Positions 43,524 to 52,700 of a stretch of 64,000 nucleotides of DNA are shown here, in pieces. Each line of letters opens with the position of its first letter. The first letter of the stretch is position 1. Both the position numbers and the translations under genes were made by a program. Location: assembly GCF_001684955.1 (NCBI RefSeq), contig NZ_MAYF01000112.1, positions 40,414-104,413 on the forward strand, given 5' to 3'. The notes below the pieces were generated by a model. The model ran no database searches and was not told the origin of the DNA. It was given only the letters and a program-made list of their open reading frames with translations. Origin of the DNA: Chryseobacterium contaminans. Its GTDB lineage: Bacteria; Bacteroidota; Bacteroidia; Flavobacteriales; Weeksellaceae.

Positions 43524-44192
43524 TTAAAAAAATAACAACTTCCAAAGCAGTAATAATGGTGCGATTTGGAGCGTGCAAATATACAAAAATTTATAATACC
43601 ATTTCTCCGGAAGAATCTTGTTCTTGTGAAATAAATAGAAAAAAACTTTGAAAATGAATACAAAAGAGAAGAAAGAGAAATAGTATAAGAACATTTTATT
43701 TCTGTCGATAGGGAAGTAATAATGGGTAATACACAAAATTATCAGTAAAAAAGACAGGATAAAATAAAATTTGGTGGCGGTGAAATAAAAAATAGTCCAT
43801 TTTTTTCCGTCCCCTATACTTTGGTAAAATAAAAATCCTAAAGCTGATTTTATCAAATAAAAAAATATAACCACCAGCAAGGTGTAGCCAAATTTATTGA
43901 GCTGGTATCCCAAAATATGCAGATCTGCAATAAACTTAGGAACTATCGGAATATACTGAGAGATCAGTACAGATAAAGTAAGCGTAATGACACAGGAGGT
44001 AATCATCCAGCTCGGAAGGTTATTGCTTGCATCAAAATACTTTTGAAGCAGAAAATCTTTAAGACTGGCATCCCTTTCTATAATGTTCATCATAAAAACA
44101 TATAAAAAGATACAGCCTATAAGTATAAAAATTACCCAATCGTTATTCTCAGGTATTCTTACATGATTGATGTAGTTTGGTGATGACGGCAA
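43524..44192 (-). CDS. DUF4271 family membrane protein
   Basis: 222 residues beginning at a TTG (44190-44192). An in-frame stop lies two codons upstream and no ATG occurs before residue 34, so TTG is the only plausible start. About six hydrophobic segments can be seen (WVIFILIGCIFLYVFMM, MITSCVITLTLSVLI, LLVVIFFYLIKSALGFLF, FYFILSFLLIILCI, YYFSFFSFVFIFKVFFYLF and a last one). The NHVRIPENNDWVIFIL start fits DUF4271. The role is unknown; position beside hemD suggests a link with haem or respiration but this is not established. Confidence 0.82.
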   Translation of the reverse strand: MPSSPNYINHVRIPENNDWVIFILIGCIFLYVFMMNIIERDASLKDFLLQKYFDASNNLPSWMITSCVITLTLSVLISQYIPIVPKFIADLHILGYQLNKFGYTLLVVIFFYLIKSALGFLFYQSIGDGKKWTIFYFTATKFYFILSFLLIILCITHYYFPIDRNKMFLYYFSFFSFVFIFKVFFYLFHKNKILPEKWYYKFLYICTLQIAPLLLLWKLLFF

Positions 44193-44415
44193 ATTTTAAG
44201 TTTTTTATTTTTTTATTTAACTATAAATAACACAACTTGGCATAGAATTTCTTTATTGCTTCATCTGTTAAATCTAATCTTACAACACATTTTTCATAGA
44301 TTACATTGGAGGTTCAAAACGGCAGAAACCCATTTTTGTCTTACCCCGGAATCTTTGAAAAATATTTTTGCAAAATTATAGATTATTTTGTATAAAATAA
44401 AAAGGTTAAATAAAC

Positions 44416-44423
44416 TATCTTTG
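44416..44423 (+). promoter_or_regulatory. Candidate -7 box of the glycosyltransferase operon
   Basis: TATCTTTG fits TAnnTTTG and ends 9 bases before the ATG at 44433. A TTG at 44388-44390 is 25 bases upstream, longer than the usual spacing. Confidence 0.45.
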
Positions 44424-44432
44424 CAAACTGAA

Positions 44433-45149
44433 ATGAAAAAACTCGTCATCATCCCAACGTATAACGAAAAGGAAAATATTGAAAATATTATTTCCGCAGT
44501 TTTTGCATTGGAGGACGACTTTCATATCTTAGTGGTAGATGATTCTTCTCCGGACGGAACAGCGGATGTAGTAAAGGAATTACAGAAGAAATATCCGCAT
44601 TATCTGCATCTTTCAATAAGGCACATTAAAGATGGTTTAGGGAAAGCTTATATTCATGGGTTTAAATGGGCAATAGAAAATAAATACGACTATATTTTTG
44701 AAATGGATGCCGATTTTTCGCATAATCCTAATGATCTGCCTAAACTTTTTGAAGCATGCCTGAACGCAGATATGGCCATTGGTTCCCGTTACTCAAAAGG
44801 GGTGAACGTTGTCAACTGGCCGATGGGAAGAGTATTGCTGTCTTATTTTGCTTCAAAATATGTGAGATTTATTCTGGGACTTCCTATCCATGATACCACA
44901 GCCGGTTTTGTTTGCTTTTCACGAAAAGTATTGGAGGAAATCGGATTGGATAATGTAAAGCTTAAAGGATATGGATTCCAGATAGAAATGAAATTCAGAG
45001 CCTTTAAAAAAGGTTTCAGAATTGTAGAAGTTCCTATTATATTTACCAACAGGATTTTAGGAGAAAGCAAAATGAACGGTGGAATTATCCATGAAGCTGT
45101 TTTTGGTGTTTTAAATTTAAAATGGAAGTCAATCATCAATAGATTATAA
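44433..45149 (+). CDS. GT2 polyprenol-phosphate mannosyltransferase-like protein
   Basis: 238 residues from the ATG at 44433, placed just after a TATCTTTG box; an upstream TTG at 44388 is less likely. The GT2 features are VIIPTYNEKENIENII, LVVDDSSPDGTADVV, RHIKDGLGKAYIHGFKWAIEN, IFEMDADFSHNPNDLPKL, the SRYSKG segment, and DTTAGFVCFSRKVLE. They are those of dolichol- or polyprenol-phosphate mannose synthases. There is no C-terminal membrane helix pair, so it is the short cytoplasmic type. Its product would feed cell-envelope mannosylation. It heads a run of four genes with small gaps: DUF4296, tgt and LptF/G. Confidence 0.9.
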   Translation: MKKLVIIPTYNEKENIENIISAVFALEDDFHILVVDDSSPDGTADVVKELQKKYPHYLHLSIRHIKDGLGKAYIHGFKWAIENKYDYIFEMDADFSHNPNDLPKLFEACLNADMAIGSRYSKGVNVVNWPMGRVLLSYFASKYVRFILGLPIHDTTAGFVCFSRKVLEEIGLDNVKLKGYGFQIEMKFRAFKKGFRIVEVPIIFTNRILGESKMNGGIIHEAVFGVLNLKWKSIINRL

Positions 45150-45195
45150 ATAAAGCATGACCAATTCTTCCAATACAAAATATAAAAATAAGCTG

Positions 45196-45561
45196 ATGAA
45201 AAAACTGATCCTTGTTTTTGTTTTTCTGGGGCTGATTTCATGTGGCGATTATATTGATAAGCCCAAAAACCTGGTTGATCAGGATGTGATGGCAGAAGTT
45301 ATCGCCGATCTTGTGATAAACGATCAGGCTAATTTTATGTATCAGAACCGAAACATGGAAGCTGGTACAAGATTTATTTTAAAATCCCATAATATAAAAC
45401 CTGATGATTTTGTTGAGAGTTTCAAATATTATGTGATTAAAGAAGAAATGGAGGGCATAGCGAATGATGCACAGCAGATTCTACTGAAAAAAGATCCCAA
45501 AGCGGAAAAATATGTAAAAGATAAGCTGAAGCAGACTGAATTGGGAATGCCTCAAAAATAA
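45196..45561 (+). CDS. DUF4296 lipoprotein
   Basis: 121 residues from the ATG at 45196 (the frame opens at 45157). It has a clear lipoprotein signal (MKKLILVFVFLGLISC). The mature part has KPKNLVDQDVMAEVIADLVINDQANF and FVESFKYYVIKEEMEGIANDAQQILLKKDPKAEKYVKDKL, which fits DUF4296. The function is unknown. It sits between the glycosyltransferase and tgt, an arrangement I recall from other Flavobacteriia. Two short hairpins lie in the gap before tgt (45574-45585 and 45597-45612). Confidence 0.82.
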   Translation: MKKLILVFVFLGLISCGDYIDKPKNLVDQDVMAEVIADLVINDQANFMYQNRNMEAGTRFILKSHNIKPDDFVESFKYYVIKEEMEGIANDAQQILLKKDPKAEKYVKDKLKQTELGMPQK

Positions 45562-45629
45562 ATAATGATGAAGCGGGTTTACCCGGACAATGATAATCGC
45601 TGATCGCAGCGAGCTAAAAAAGTGTACAG

Positions 45630-46760
45630 ATGAAATTTTTTAATATCGAAAAAACCTCTGAAGGAAAAGCCAGGGCAGGGGAGATTACTACAGATCACGG
45701 GAAGATTCAAACTCCTATTTTTATGCCGGTAGGAACTGTTGCAAGTGTGAAAACAGTTCATCAGAGAGAATTAAAAGAAGACATTAAAGCTCAGATCATT
45801 CTGGGAAATACTTACCACCTTTATCTTCGCCCAGGAATGGAAACGATGCAGGATGCCGGTGGTTTGCATAAATTCATGAACTGGGACCTTCCTATTCTTA
45901 CCGATTCTGGAGGCTTTCAGGTGTTCTCGTTAGCGAGCAACAGAAAAATGACAGAAGAAGGAGCAAGATTCAAATCCCATATTGACGGAAGCTACCATAT
46001 GTTCTCTCCGGAAAGATCAATGGAAATCCAAAGACAGATTGGAGCAGATATTTTCATGGCTTTTGATGAATGTACCCCTTATCCTTGTGATTATAATCAG
46101 GCGAAATCATCCATGGAGCTTACCCACCGCTGGCTGAAAAGATGTATTGAATGGACTAATAATAATCCTGAATTATATGGGCATAAGCAAAGACTTTTCC
46201 CAATTGTTCAGGGATCTACCTATTCTGACTTAAGAAAAATTTCTGCGGAGGTAATTTCTGAAGCAGGTGCTGAAGGAAATGCCATCGGAGGACTTTCTGT
46301 AGGAGAGCCTGAAGAAGAAATGTACAGAATTACTGATGAAGTAACAGACATCCTTCCAAAAGAAAAACCAAGATACCTGATGGGAGTGGGAACCCCTTGG
46401 AATATCCTGGAATCTATCGGATTGGGCATTGATATGATGGATTGCGTTATGCCTACAAGAAATGCCAGAAATGCAATGCTTTTCACATGGCAAGGGGTAA
46501 TGAATCTTAAAAACGAAAAATGGAAGCGTGATTTCTCGCCTTTGGATGAGTTCGGAACCAGCTTTGTAGACCGTGAATATTCAAAAGCGTATCTTCGTCA
46601 CTTGTTTGTTTCTAAGGAATATCTGGCGAAACAGATTGCATCCATCCATAATCTTGCGTTTTACCTTGACCTGGTAAAAGTAGCAAGAGAGCATATCATA
46701 GCAGGAGACTTCTATGAGTGGAAAAATTCTGTAGTCCCTGTTCTTAGACAAAGACTGTAA
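45630..46760 (+). CDS. tgt: tRNA-guanine transglycosylase without the zinc cysteines
   Basis: 376 residues, full length. Tgt swaps G34 for preQ1 in queuosine-type tRNAs. Catalytic features are in place: ILTDSGGFQVFSL with Asp92, LGNTYHLYLRPG, FDECTPYPCDY, IGGLSVGEPEEEM, YLMGVGTPWNILE, and MMDCVMPTRNARNAM with Asp271 as nucleophile. In the zinc-site region EFGTSFVDREYSKAYL replaces the usual CxCxxC arrangement: the three Cys positions hold Gly309, Ser311 and Asp314, while the His ligand position (IHNL, His340) is kept. No riboswitch was supported in the leader. It is in the same run as LptF/G, which starts 6 bases later. Confidence 0.95.
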   Translation: MKFFNIEKTSEGKARAGEITTDHGKIQTPIFMPVGTVASVKTVHQRELKEDIKAQIILGNTYHLYLRPGMETMQDAGGLHKFMNWDLPILTDSGGFQVFSLASNRKMTEEGARFKSHIDGSYHMFSPERSMEIQRQIGADIFMAFDECTPYPCDYNQAKSSMELTHRWLKRCIEWTNNNPELYGHKQRLFPIVQGSTYSDLRKISAEVISEAGAEGNAIGGLSVGEPEEEMYRITDEVTDILPKEKPRYLMGVGTPWNILESIGLGIDMMDCVMPTRNARNAMLFTWQGVMNLKNEKWKRDFSPLDEFGTSFVDREYSKAYLRHLFVSKEYLAKQIASIHNLAFYLDLVKVAREHIIAGDFYEWKNSVVPVLRQRL

Positions 46761-46766
46761 AGACCT

Positions 46767-47879
46767 ATGCTTAAGATTGTAGACAGATATATCATTAAAA
46801 AATACCTTGGAACTTTTAGTTTCATGCTGGTACTATTGTCTATAGTGGTACTTGTTATTGATGTTCAGCAGAAGATCCCAAGGATAGAAAATGCAAAAGC
46901 TCTTGATCCCAAATTAGATCTTGGGTATTTCCTGATTCATTTTTATCCTTTCTGGATCATCAACCTTGTGGTAACATTCCTATCCATTCTGGTGTTTATC
47001 ACCGTGATCTATTTCACATCCAGAATGGCCAATAATACGGAAATCGTGGCTATTATCAGTAGTGGTGCCAGTTTTCACAGGTTTTCGAAACCTTATCTGT
47101 ATACTTCAATTCTTATTGCATTGATAGCGCTGGTGGTGTATCATTTGGTACTTCCCTGGGCCAATATCAAGAAAAATGAACTGGAGGCCTATACTTATAA
47201 TGCTGCTAATAAAGAAAAAATCCTTGGAACTGCTCCAGCCTCTTCACAGTTGAGCAGAACTGAATATATCTTTGTAGATTCCTGGAACAAAAGAGAAAAA
47301 AGAGGTTCCAGCTTCGTATATCAAAAGTTCGATACCCACAGAAAAATGGTGTACGAATTAAAAGCGAGTGAAGTATATTGGGATCAGAATAAAAAGCAGT
47401 TTGTTTTAAATAATTATCTTGAAAAAACCATCAATAAAGACAATACAGAAAAGCTGAATAATGGAATAGAGCTTAGGAAAAACTACAGCCATTCCCCTGA
47501 AGAGCTTTTCCCCAATGAGCTTTTAGGACAAAATAAAACAACACCTGAACTTTTAAAATTCATAGAAAGAGAAAAAGCCAGAGGAAACAGTAACCTGAAT
47601 TCTTATCTGAATGAACTTCATCAGAGGACTTCAATGCCTGTATCTATTATTATTCTGACCTTTCTTGCGCTTTCCCTGTCTTCTCAAAAAAAGAGAGGAG
47701 GTTTGGGAATAAACCTTGCGATCGGGATCTCACTGGCCTTCCTTTTTGTCTTCTCATTTGAAGCTTTAAAAGTTGTTTCAGAGAATAAAAGTTTATCTCC
47801 GGCTCTGGCGATGTGGCTGCCTAATTTGGTGTTCCTTCCGCTTACCCTTTATCTTTATATTAAAAGAGCCAATCAGTAA
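46767..47879 (+). CDS. LptF/LptG family lipopolysaccharide export permease
   Basis: 370 residues with six membrane segments: three near the N-terminus (FSFMLVLLSIVVLVIDVQQ, IINLVVTFLSILVFITVIYFT, YTSILIALIALVVYHLVLPW), a periplasmic beta-rich domain in the middle, and three at the C-terminus (SIIILTFLALSLSS, ISLAFLFVFSFEALKV, WLPNLVFLPLTLYLYI). It is part of the ABC complex that pulls LPS from the inner membrane toward the Lpt bridge. Whether it is LptF or LptG cannot be settled without its partner, which is not in the window. Its end overlaps the convergent birA by 7 bases. Confidence 0.88.
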   Translation: MLKIVDRYIIKKYLGTFSFMLVLLSIVVLVIDVQQKIPRIENAKALDPKLDLGYFLIHFYPFWIINLVVTFLSILVFITVIYFTSRMANNTEIVAIISSGASFHRFSKPYLYTSILIALIALVVYHLVLPWANIKKNELEAYTYNAANKEKILGTAPASSQLSRTEYIFVDSWNKREKRGSSFVYQKFDTHRKMVYELKASEVYWDQNKKQFVLNNYLEKTINKDNTEKLNNGIELRKNYSHSPEELFPNELLGQNKTTPELLKFIEREKARGNSNLNSYLNELHQRTSMPVSIIILTFLALSLSSQKKRGGLGINLAIGISLAFLFVFSFEALKVVSENKSLSPALAMWLPNLVFLPLTLYLYIKRANQ

Positions 47880-48589
47880 AGGAGTTTTATTTCTTTGTGG
47901 TAGAAAGAACGAAGACCATCATTTTCCAATTCGATCCAAAGTTCACCTTTTTCATCTGCATTGCGGATGATGCCATTTTGTCTCTCTTTTTCAATTTCAA
48001 AGACTGAGATCTCGTCTTTGCGGAATAAATTGGTATTGAAACGGTCCAGAATCTCCTGGTCAGAAGGAATATTTTTTAGTTTTTCTGAAAGGAATTCATG
48101 AAAATTTAAGCTCAGGTCTTCGAGGTTGAATTCCTTGCCAGTCTGCGTCAGGAGCGATCCTGCGTTTGATATTTCTTCAAATTTGTCCTGAAGGATATTG
48201 ATTCCGGTTCCAATAATGAAATAATTATTTTGATTAATTTTTTTCTTTTCGATCAAAATTCCAACGATTTTTTTACCTTTAAGGATAATATCATTCGGCC
48301 ATTTGATTTTTACGTCATTATCAGCCAAATTGGCAAGGAAATCCCTTACAAGAATTGCGGTATAATAATTGAATATAAAGTCGGAGCACAAGATGTTTTG
48401 AGTATTCACTGCCAGCGTATAAGCCAGGTTTTTTCCGGAGGTAGGAGTCCAGACATTTCCATACTGACCGCGGCCTTTAGTTTGATTGAAAGTATGCAAT
48501 CCTATAAAATCTGAATTTTCGTAAAGTAAAAACTTTGATATTTCGTCATTAGTAGAAGAACATTCTTTCAGATAGAAGAGTTGACTCAT
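47873..48589 (-). CDS. birA: Biotin-[acetyl-CoA-carboxylase] ligase
   Basis: 238 residues, catalytic form without the N-terminal DNA-binding domain, so it is probably not a repressor. The features are LFYLKECSSTNDEISKFL, the biotin-binding loop KGRGQYGNVWTPTSGKNLAYTLAV, and KIKWPNDIILKGKKIVGILIEKK, then FIIGTGINI. It attaches biotin to biotin carboxyl carrier protein. The gene is convergent with LptF/G and divergent from rsfS. Confidence 0.92.
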   Translation of the reverse strand: MSQLFYLKECSSTNDEISKFLLYENSDFIGLHTFNQTKGRGQYGNVWTPTSGKNLAYTLAVNTQNILCSDFIFNYYTAILVRDFLANLADNDVKIKWPNDIILKGKKIVGILIEKKKINQNNYFIIGTGINILQDKFEEISNAGSLLTQTGKEFNLEDLSLNFHEFLSEKLKNIPSDQEILDRFNTNLFRKDEISVFEIEKERQNGIIRNADEKGELWIELENDGLRSFYHKEIKLLY

Positions 48590-48648
48590 TTAAGAAAACT
48601 TTAAGACATTAAGGGGGTAAAAGTAAGGTTAAAGTAAAGAAAAAACAA

Positions 48649-48656
48649 TAAATTTG
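48649..48656 (+). promoter_or_regulatory. Candidate -7 box of the rsfS-ftsH operon
   Basis: TAAATTTG fits TAnnTTTG and lies 20 bases before the rsfS ATG. No clear -33 TTG is visible. Confidence 0.4.
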
Positions 48657-48676
48657 CAGATTATAGTAATTTTTTA

Positions 48677-49042
48677 ATGAATAAAACAGCAGAAAAACAA
48701 GCACTAATAGATAAAATCGTTGAAGCACTTCAAGATGTAAAGGGGGAAGATATTATGATCTTTGATCTTTCAAACATTGAAAACTCAGTAGCGGAAACGT
48801 TCGTAATATGTAGCGGTAACTCGAATACACAGGTTGCAGCATTAGCTGGAAGTGTAGAGAAAAAAGTAAGAAACGATCTGAAAGACAGACCTTGGCACGT
48901 TGAAGGTACAGAAAATGCAATGTGGGTATTGGTAGATTATGTTTCGGTAGTGGTTCACATTTTCCAGAAAGATGTACGTGAATATTACGATATCGAAGAA
49001 CTTTGGGGTGACGCAGTCATTACCAGAATTGAAAATGAATAA
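48677..49042 (+). CDS. rsfS: Ribosome silencing factor RsfS
   Basis: 121 residues, the usual length. RsfS binds ribosomal protein uL14 and blocks 30S-50S joining during slow growth. Motifs are IVEALQDVKGEDIMIFDLSNIENSVAETFVICSGNSNTQVAALAGSVEKKV and the C-terminal DYVSVVVHIFQKDVREYYDIEELWGDA, which is highly conserved in the family. It is first in an operon with ftsH, 21 bases downstream. Confidence 0.94.
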   Translation: MNKTAEKQALIDKIVEALQDVKGEDIMIFDLSNIENSVAETFVICSGNSNTQVAALAGSVEKKVRNDLKDRPWHVEGTENAMWVLVDYVSVVVHIFQKDVREYYDIEELWGDAVITRIENE

Positions 49043-49063
49043 TAAAAATTTTAAAAAGTCTAA

Positions 49064-51082
49064 ATGAATAACAAAGGATTCAATTGGTTCTTTCCTATTG
49101 TAATCATAGCTCTTTTGCTTTTCTTTGGTTCCAACTTCCTTGGCGGAGATACAGCAAAAACTATTGACGAAGATGGTTTCTTTAGAGAAATGCAGGCGGG
49201 GAAAGTCCAAAATATTATTATATACAAAGACATAGAGAAAGCTGATGTTTTTCTTACCAAAGAAGCAAAGTCAGCAATGGTTAAAACCGGAAAGGAAAAT
49301 AATCCTTTTTCAGCTTTAGATATGGCTCCAAAAGCAGATTATTCTGTGAAATATGGAGATCTTCAACTTTTCCTTCAGAAATTTGAACAGATCAAGGCAA
49401 CGAATCCGGCTATTAAAACAGCTAAAGATTACGGAACAGGAAAAAGCCCTTTCACAGATATTCTTATCTCAGCATTAATCTGGATTGCTATTCTGGGATT
49501 ATTCTATTTCCTTCTTTTTAGAAAGATGGGTGGCGGCGGAGGCCCTGGCGGACAGATCTTCTCCATCGGAAAATCTAAAGCTAAGCTTTTCGACGAAAAA
49601 GAAAGAATTCAGGTAACATTTAAAGATGTTGCAGGGTTAGAAGGTGCTAAAGAAGAAGTACAGGAAGTAGTAGATTTCCTGAAAAATTCTGAAAAATATA
49701 CAAAATTGGGAGGTAAAATTCCTAAAGGTGTACTATTGGTAGGCCCTCCGGGAACAGGTAAAACCTTATTGGCAAAAGCTGTTGCAGGGGAAGCTAAAGT
49801 TCCTTTCTTCTCTCTTTCAGGATCTGATTTTGTGGAAATGTTTGTTGGAGTAGGAGCTTCGAGAGTAAGAGATCTTTTTGCTCAGGCTAAAGCCAAATCT
49901 CCGGCGATTATCTTTATCGATGAGATTGATGCTATCGGACGTGCAAGAGGAAAAAATAACTTCTCTGGTGGAAACGACGAAAGAGAAAATACCCTGAACC
50001 AGCTTCTTACTGAAATGGATGGTTTCGGAACAGATACGAATGTTATCGTAATGGCTGCAACCAACAGAGCAGATATCCTGGATAAAGCTTTGATGAGAGC
50101 AGGACGTTTTGACCGTTCTATCTACGTAGACCTTCCTGAACTTCACGAAAGAAGACAGATCTTTGACGTTCACCTGAAAAAGATCAAGCTTGATGGTGAT
50201 GTAGACCGAGAATTCCTTGCTAAGCAAACCCCTGGATTCAGTGGAGCGGATATTGCGAACGTTTGTAATGAAGCAGCCCTTATTGCGGCAAGAAATAATC
50301 ATACTTCAGTAACAAAACAGGACTTCCTTGATGCTGTAGACAGAATTATCGGAGGTCTTGAGAAGAAAAATAAAGCGATCAAACCTTCTGAAAAGAGAAG
50401 AGTAGCTTACCACGAAGCAGGTCACGCAACGATTTCATGGTTGGTAGAGCACGCTTCACCACTTTTAAAAGTGACGATCGTTCCAAGAGGACGTTCATTA
50501 GGGGCAGCTTGGTATCTTCCGGAAGAAAGACAGCTTACCACTACTGAACAGATGTTGGATGAAATGTGTGCAACTCTAGGAGGTAGAGCGGCTGAGCAGG
50601 TGATCTTCAATAATATTTCAACAGGAGCACTTTCTGATCTTGAAACAGTAACGAAGAGAGCACAGGCAATGGTAACGATCTACGGATTAAGCCCGAATAT
50701 CGGTAACATTTCTTATTATGACAGCTCAGGCCAGTCTGAATATTCATTCGGAAAACCATATTCTGAAGAAACAGCAACTAAGATTGATGCAGAGATCAAA
50801 TCAATTATCGAAAATCAATACGAAAGAGCGATTAGAATTCTTACAGAAAATAAAGATAAGCTGGATGCTCTTGCCAATAAGCTTTTAGAAAAAGAAGTGA
50901 TCTTCCGCGAAGACTTAGAGGAAATATTCGGTAAAAGAGCATGGGATCCTGAATTAACAGAGAAACCGGTTACCAATACCATTCCTGAAAAAGATCAGCC
51001 GGAAGTATTGGAAACCCCTCAGATTAAAGAAAAAGAAGAGGAAAGCGAAATACAGGCTCCAGAAAGCCCAACACAGCTTTAA
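49064..51082 (+). CDS. ftsH: ATP-dependent zinc metalloprotease FtsH
   Basis: 672 residues. There are two membrane segments ([19 protein letters not shown] and [20 protein letters not shown]) with a periplasmic stretch between. The AAA domain has Walker A GPPGTGKT (from residue 227), Walker [16 protein letters not shown], and the [23 protein letters not shown]. The protease domain has the zinc motif HEAGH (His450, His454) and the [13 protein letters not shown] segment. A charged low-complexity tail (rich in Glu, Pro and Lys) ends the protein. FtsH degrades misfolded membrane proteins and some cytoplasmic substrates. A terminator follows. Confidence 0.97.
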   Translation: MNNKGFNWFFPIVIIALLLFFGSNFLGGDTAKTIDEDGFFREMQAGKVQNIIIYKDIEKADVFLTKEAKSAMVKTGKENNPFSALDMAPKADYSVKYGDLQLFLQKFEQIKATNPAIKTAKDYGTGKSPFTDILISALIWIAILGLFYFLLFRKMGGGGGPGGQIFSIGKSKAKLFDEKERIQVTFKDVAGLEGAKEEVQEVVDFLKNSEKYTKLGGKIPKGVLLVGPPGTGKTLLAKAVAGEAKVPFFSLSGSDFVEMFVGVGASRVRDLFAQAKAKSPAIIFIDEIDAIGRARGKNNFSGGNDERENTLNQLLTEMDGFGTDTNVIVMAATNRADILDKALMRAGRFDRSIYVDLPELHERRQIFDVHLKKIKLDGDVDREFLAKQTPGFSGADIANVCNEAALIAARNNHTSVTKQDFLDAVDRIIGGLEKKNKAIKPSEKRRVAYHEAGHATISWLVEHASPLLKVTIVPRGRSLGAAWYLPEERQLTTTEQMLDEMCATLGGRAAEQVIFNNISTGALSDLETVTKRAQAMVTIYGLSPNIGNISYYDSSGQSEYSFGKPYSEETATKIDAEIKSIIENQYERAIRILTENKDKLDALANKLLEKEVIFREDLEEIFGKRAWDPELTEKPVTNTIPEKDQPEVLETPQIKEKEEESEIQAPESPTQL

Positions 51083-51105
51083 AATCCTTTAAAAATTAGA
51101 AATAT

Positions 51106-51137
51106 AAAACCTGACAAATTTAAAATTGTCAGGTTTT
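51106..51137 (+). terminator. Rho-independent terminator of ftsH
   Basis: AAAACCTGACAA and TTGTCAGGTTTT form a perfect 12-bp stem around an 8-base A/T-rich loop and run into T residues. Confidence 0.9.
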
Positions 51138-51157
51138 TTCATATTTAAAGAGATATT

Positions 51158-51190
51158 TTGGATTCTATTGTAATTTATTTTCTATTTTTG
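51158..51190 (+). promoter_or_regulatory. Candidate promoter of the LUD-cdsA-psd operon
   Basis: TTG at 51158-51160 and TATTTTTG at 51183-51190 fit the flavobacterial -33 and -7 elements with 22 bases between. The TTG start codon of the LUD gene is 27 bases further on. Confidence 0.5.
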
Positions 51191-51217
51191 TATAAAGTTG
51201 ACTAAAAATAGATTAAG

Positions 51218-51799
51218 TTGAATTTATTCAAGAGGATTGTAAGCAAACTTACCAACCAGCCTGAAGAAGAGGAAAAACAGAGCCTGGAGAAGCTTGGGGA
51301 TTCGCTGAAAAATGCGGATCTCGACTACAAGTTTGCGCAATTATTTACGCATTCAGGGGGATTTTTTAATTATTGTGCAGATGAAGCGGAGGCTCTACAA
51401 ACTTTAAATCAAATTATCAAAATAGAAGGTATTAACAACCTTTTCTGTTGGGATAAGGAACTTCAGAATTTTTTAAATGTTGTAAAATCTCCTTACACTT
51501 CAGAATTGCAGCCATCCAATGATGCCGCATTCATCACTTGCGAATATCTGATTGCCTATGATGGCAGAATTATGCTTTCACACAATAATATTCTTCATTA
51601 TCATTCTTCAAGGCTACCCGATAGAATTATCATCATTGCCAATGTTTCACAGATTGTAAACAACCTGAATGATGCTATGGGTAAAATAAAAAGAAACGGA
51701 AACATCAAGAACCTTACTTCCATCAGCGGAAGCCAGTCTAAAATGGACAGTTCTTCCAATTCCAATACAAAACTGTTTTTATTGCTGCTTGAAGATTAA
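51218..51799 (+). CDS. LUD (LutC/YkgG-type) domain protein
   Basis: 193 residues from a TTG (51218-51220). The frame before it has no ATG or GTG that fits, and the resulting start (xNLFKRIVSKLTNQ) looks like other members. The LUD fold is suggested by GGFFNYCADEAEAL, AAFITCEYLIAYDGRIMLS and LPDRIIIIANVSQIVNNLNDAM. In other bacteria LUD proteins serve lactate utilisation, but there are no lutAB genes here, and it lies ahead of cdsA and psd, so the role is unclear. Function is therefore not assigned. Confidence 0.8.
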   Translation: MNLFKRIVSKLTNQPEEEEKQSLEKLGDSLKNADLDYKFAQLFTHSGGFFNYCADEAEALQTLNQIIKIEGINNLFCWDKELQNFLNVVKSPYTSELQPSNDAAFITCEYLIAYDGRIMLSHNNILHYHSSRLPDRIIIIANVSQIVNNLNDAMGKIKRNGNIKNLTSISGSQSKMDSSSNSNTKLFLLLLED

Positions 51800-51823
51800 G
51801 CACCCACTACTAAATTTTAAATT

Positions 51824-52696
51824 TTGGACAAAAACCTCATTCAAAGAACCATTTCAGGTCTCGTTTATGTAGCCATTATCATTCTTTGTTCGACTCCGCT
51901 AGGGGCGCAACTTATCAACAGTGTTTTTCCTGGCCTTATTCAGCAACAATATCTTTATTATGGGTTGATAAGTCTTTTACTGGTTGTAGGAACATGGGAG
52001 TGTGTGAAGATTATGAAGTTTGGTAAAGGATATGAAAAATGGGTTGTATATCCATTGGTCATTTTCATATTTTATATTTTTTCCAAAAGATACTTCCATC
52101 ATGATTTCTTTTTTGATTTCAGATTGAGTGAGATATTAGCTCTTGCCCTTATTGGGATTGCTGTGGTTACTTTATTTAAGTTTCCTAATGAATTATACTT
52201 TGACAGCGGGAAATTGATTTTTACGGTCATTTACGTGGCCTTACCGTTCAGTTTTGCATTAGGACTGCCTAAGTTCTCCAGCTATAGTGACAGTTTTTCA
52301 CTTGAAGTTCTATTTCTTTTTATCCTGATCTGGAGTAGTGATACTTTCGCTTATCTGGTAGGAAAATTCTTCGGAAAACATAAAATGGCTCCTAAAATTT
52401 CTCCTAAAAAAACATGGGAAGGCTATATTGGAGGAGTTGTTCTGACGTTGGTGCTGTCTTATTTTGTTGAACACTATCAACCTGAGCTGAGAGGAAACTG
52501 GATGTTTGTCGGATTTTTGGTGGCTGCCTTTGCTCCACTGGGAGATTTGGTGGAAAGCCAACTGAAGAGAAACTTCGGGGTAAAAGACAGTGGAAACATT
52601 ATTCCTGGGCACGGTGGAGTATTAGATAGGCTGGATAGTTTTATTATCTGCGTTCCTGTCGTATATTTGTACTTTATTTTAGAAAAATTTATTTAG
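51824..52696 (+). CDS. cdsA: Phosphatidate cytidylyltransferase
   Basis: 290 residues from a TTG start (51824-51826); no in-frame ATG lies close enough, and xDKNLIQRTISGLVYVAII matches the CdsA N-terminus. CdsA makes CDP-diacylglycerol for phospholipid synthesis. There are about eight membrane segments, and the signature SPKKTWEGYIGG and SQLKRNFGVKDSGNIIPGHGGVLDRLDS carries the conserved KRxxxxKD and HGGxxDR elements. It precedes psd by four bases, so the two enzymes of phospholipid synthesis are coupled. Confidence 0.94.
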   Translation: MDKNLIQRTISGLVYVAIIILCSTPLGAQLINSVFPGLIQQQYLYYGLISLLLVVGTWECVKIMKFGKGYEKWVVYPLVIFIFYIFSKRYFHHDFFFDFRLSEILALALIGIAVVTLFKFPNELYFDSGKLIFTVIYVALPFSFALGLPKFSSYSDSFSLEVLFLFILIWSSDTFAYLVGKFFGKHKMAPKISPKKTWEGYIGGVVLTLVLSYFVEHYQPELRGNWMFVGFLVAAFAPLGDLVESQLKRNFGVKDSGNIIPGHGGVLDRLDSFIICVPVVYLYFILEKFI

Positions 52697-52700
52697 TCTC

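Noticed and set aside
45574..45629. Possible preQ1 riboswitch before tgt
   Set aside because: Two short hairpins and a CTAAAAAAG stretch are present, but the conserved preQ1-I loop bases and pseudoknot pairing are not, so the match is only superficial.
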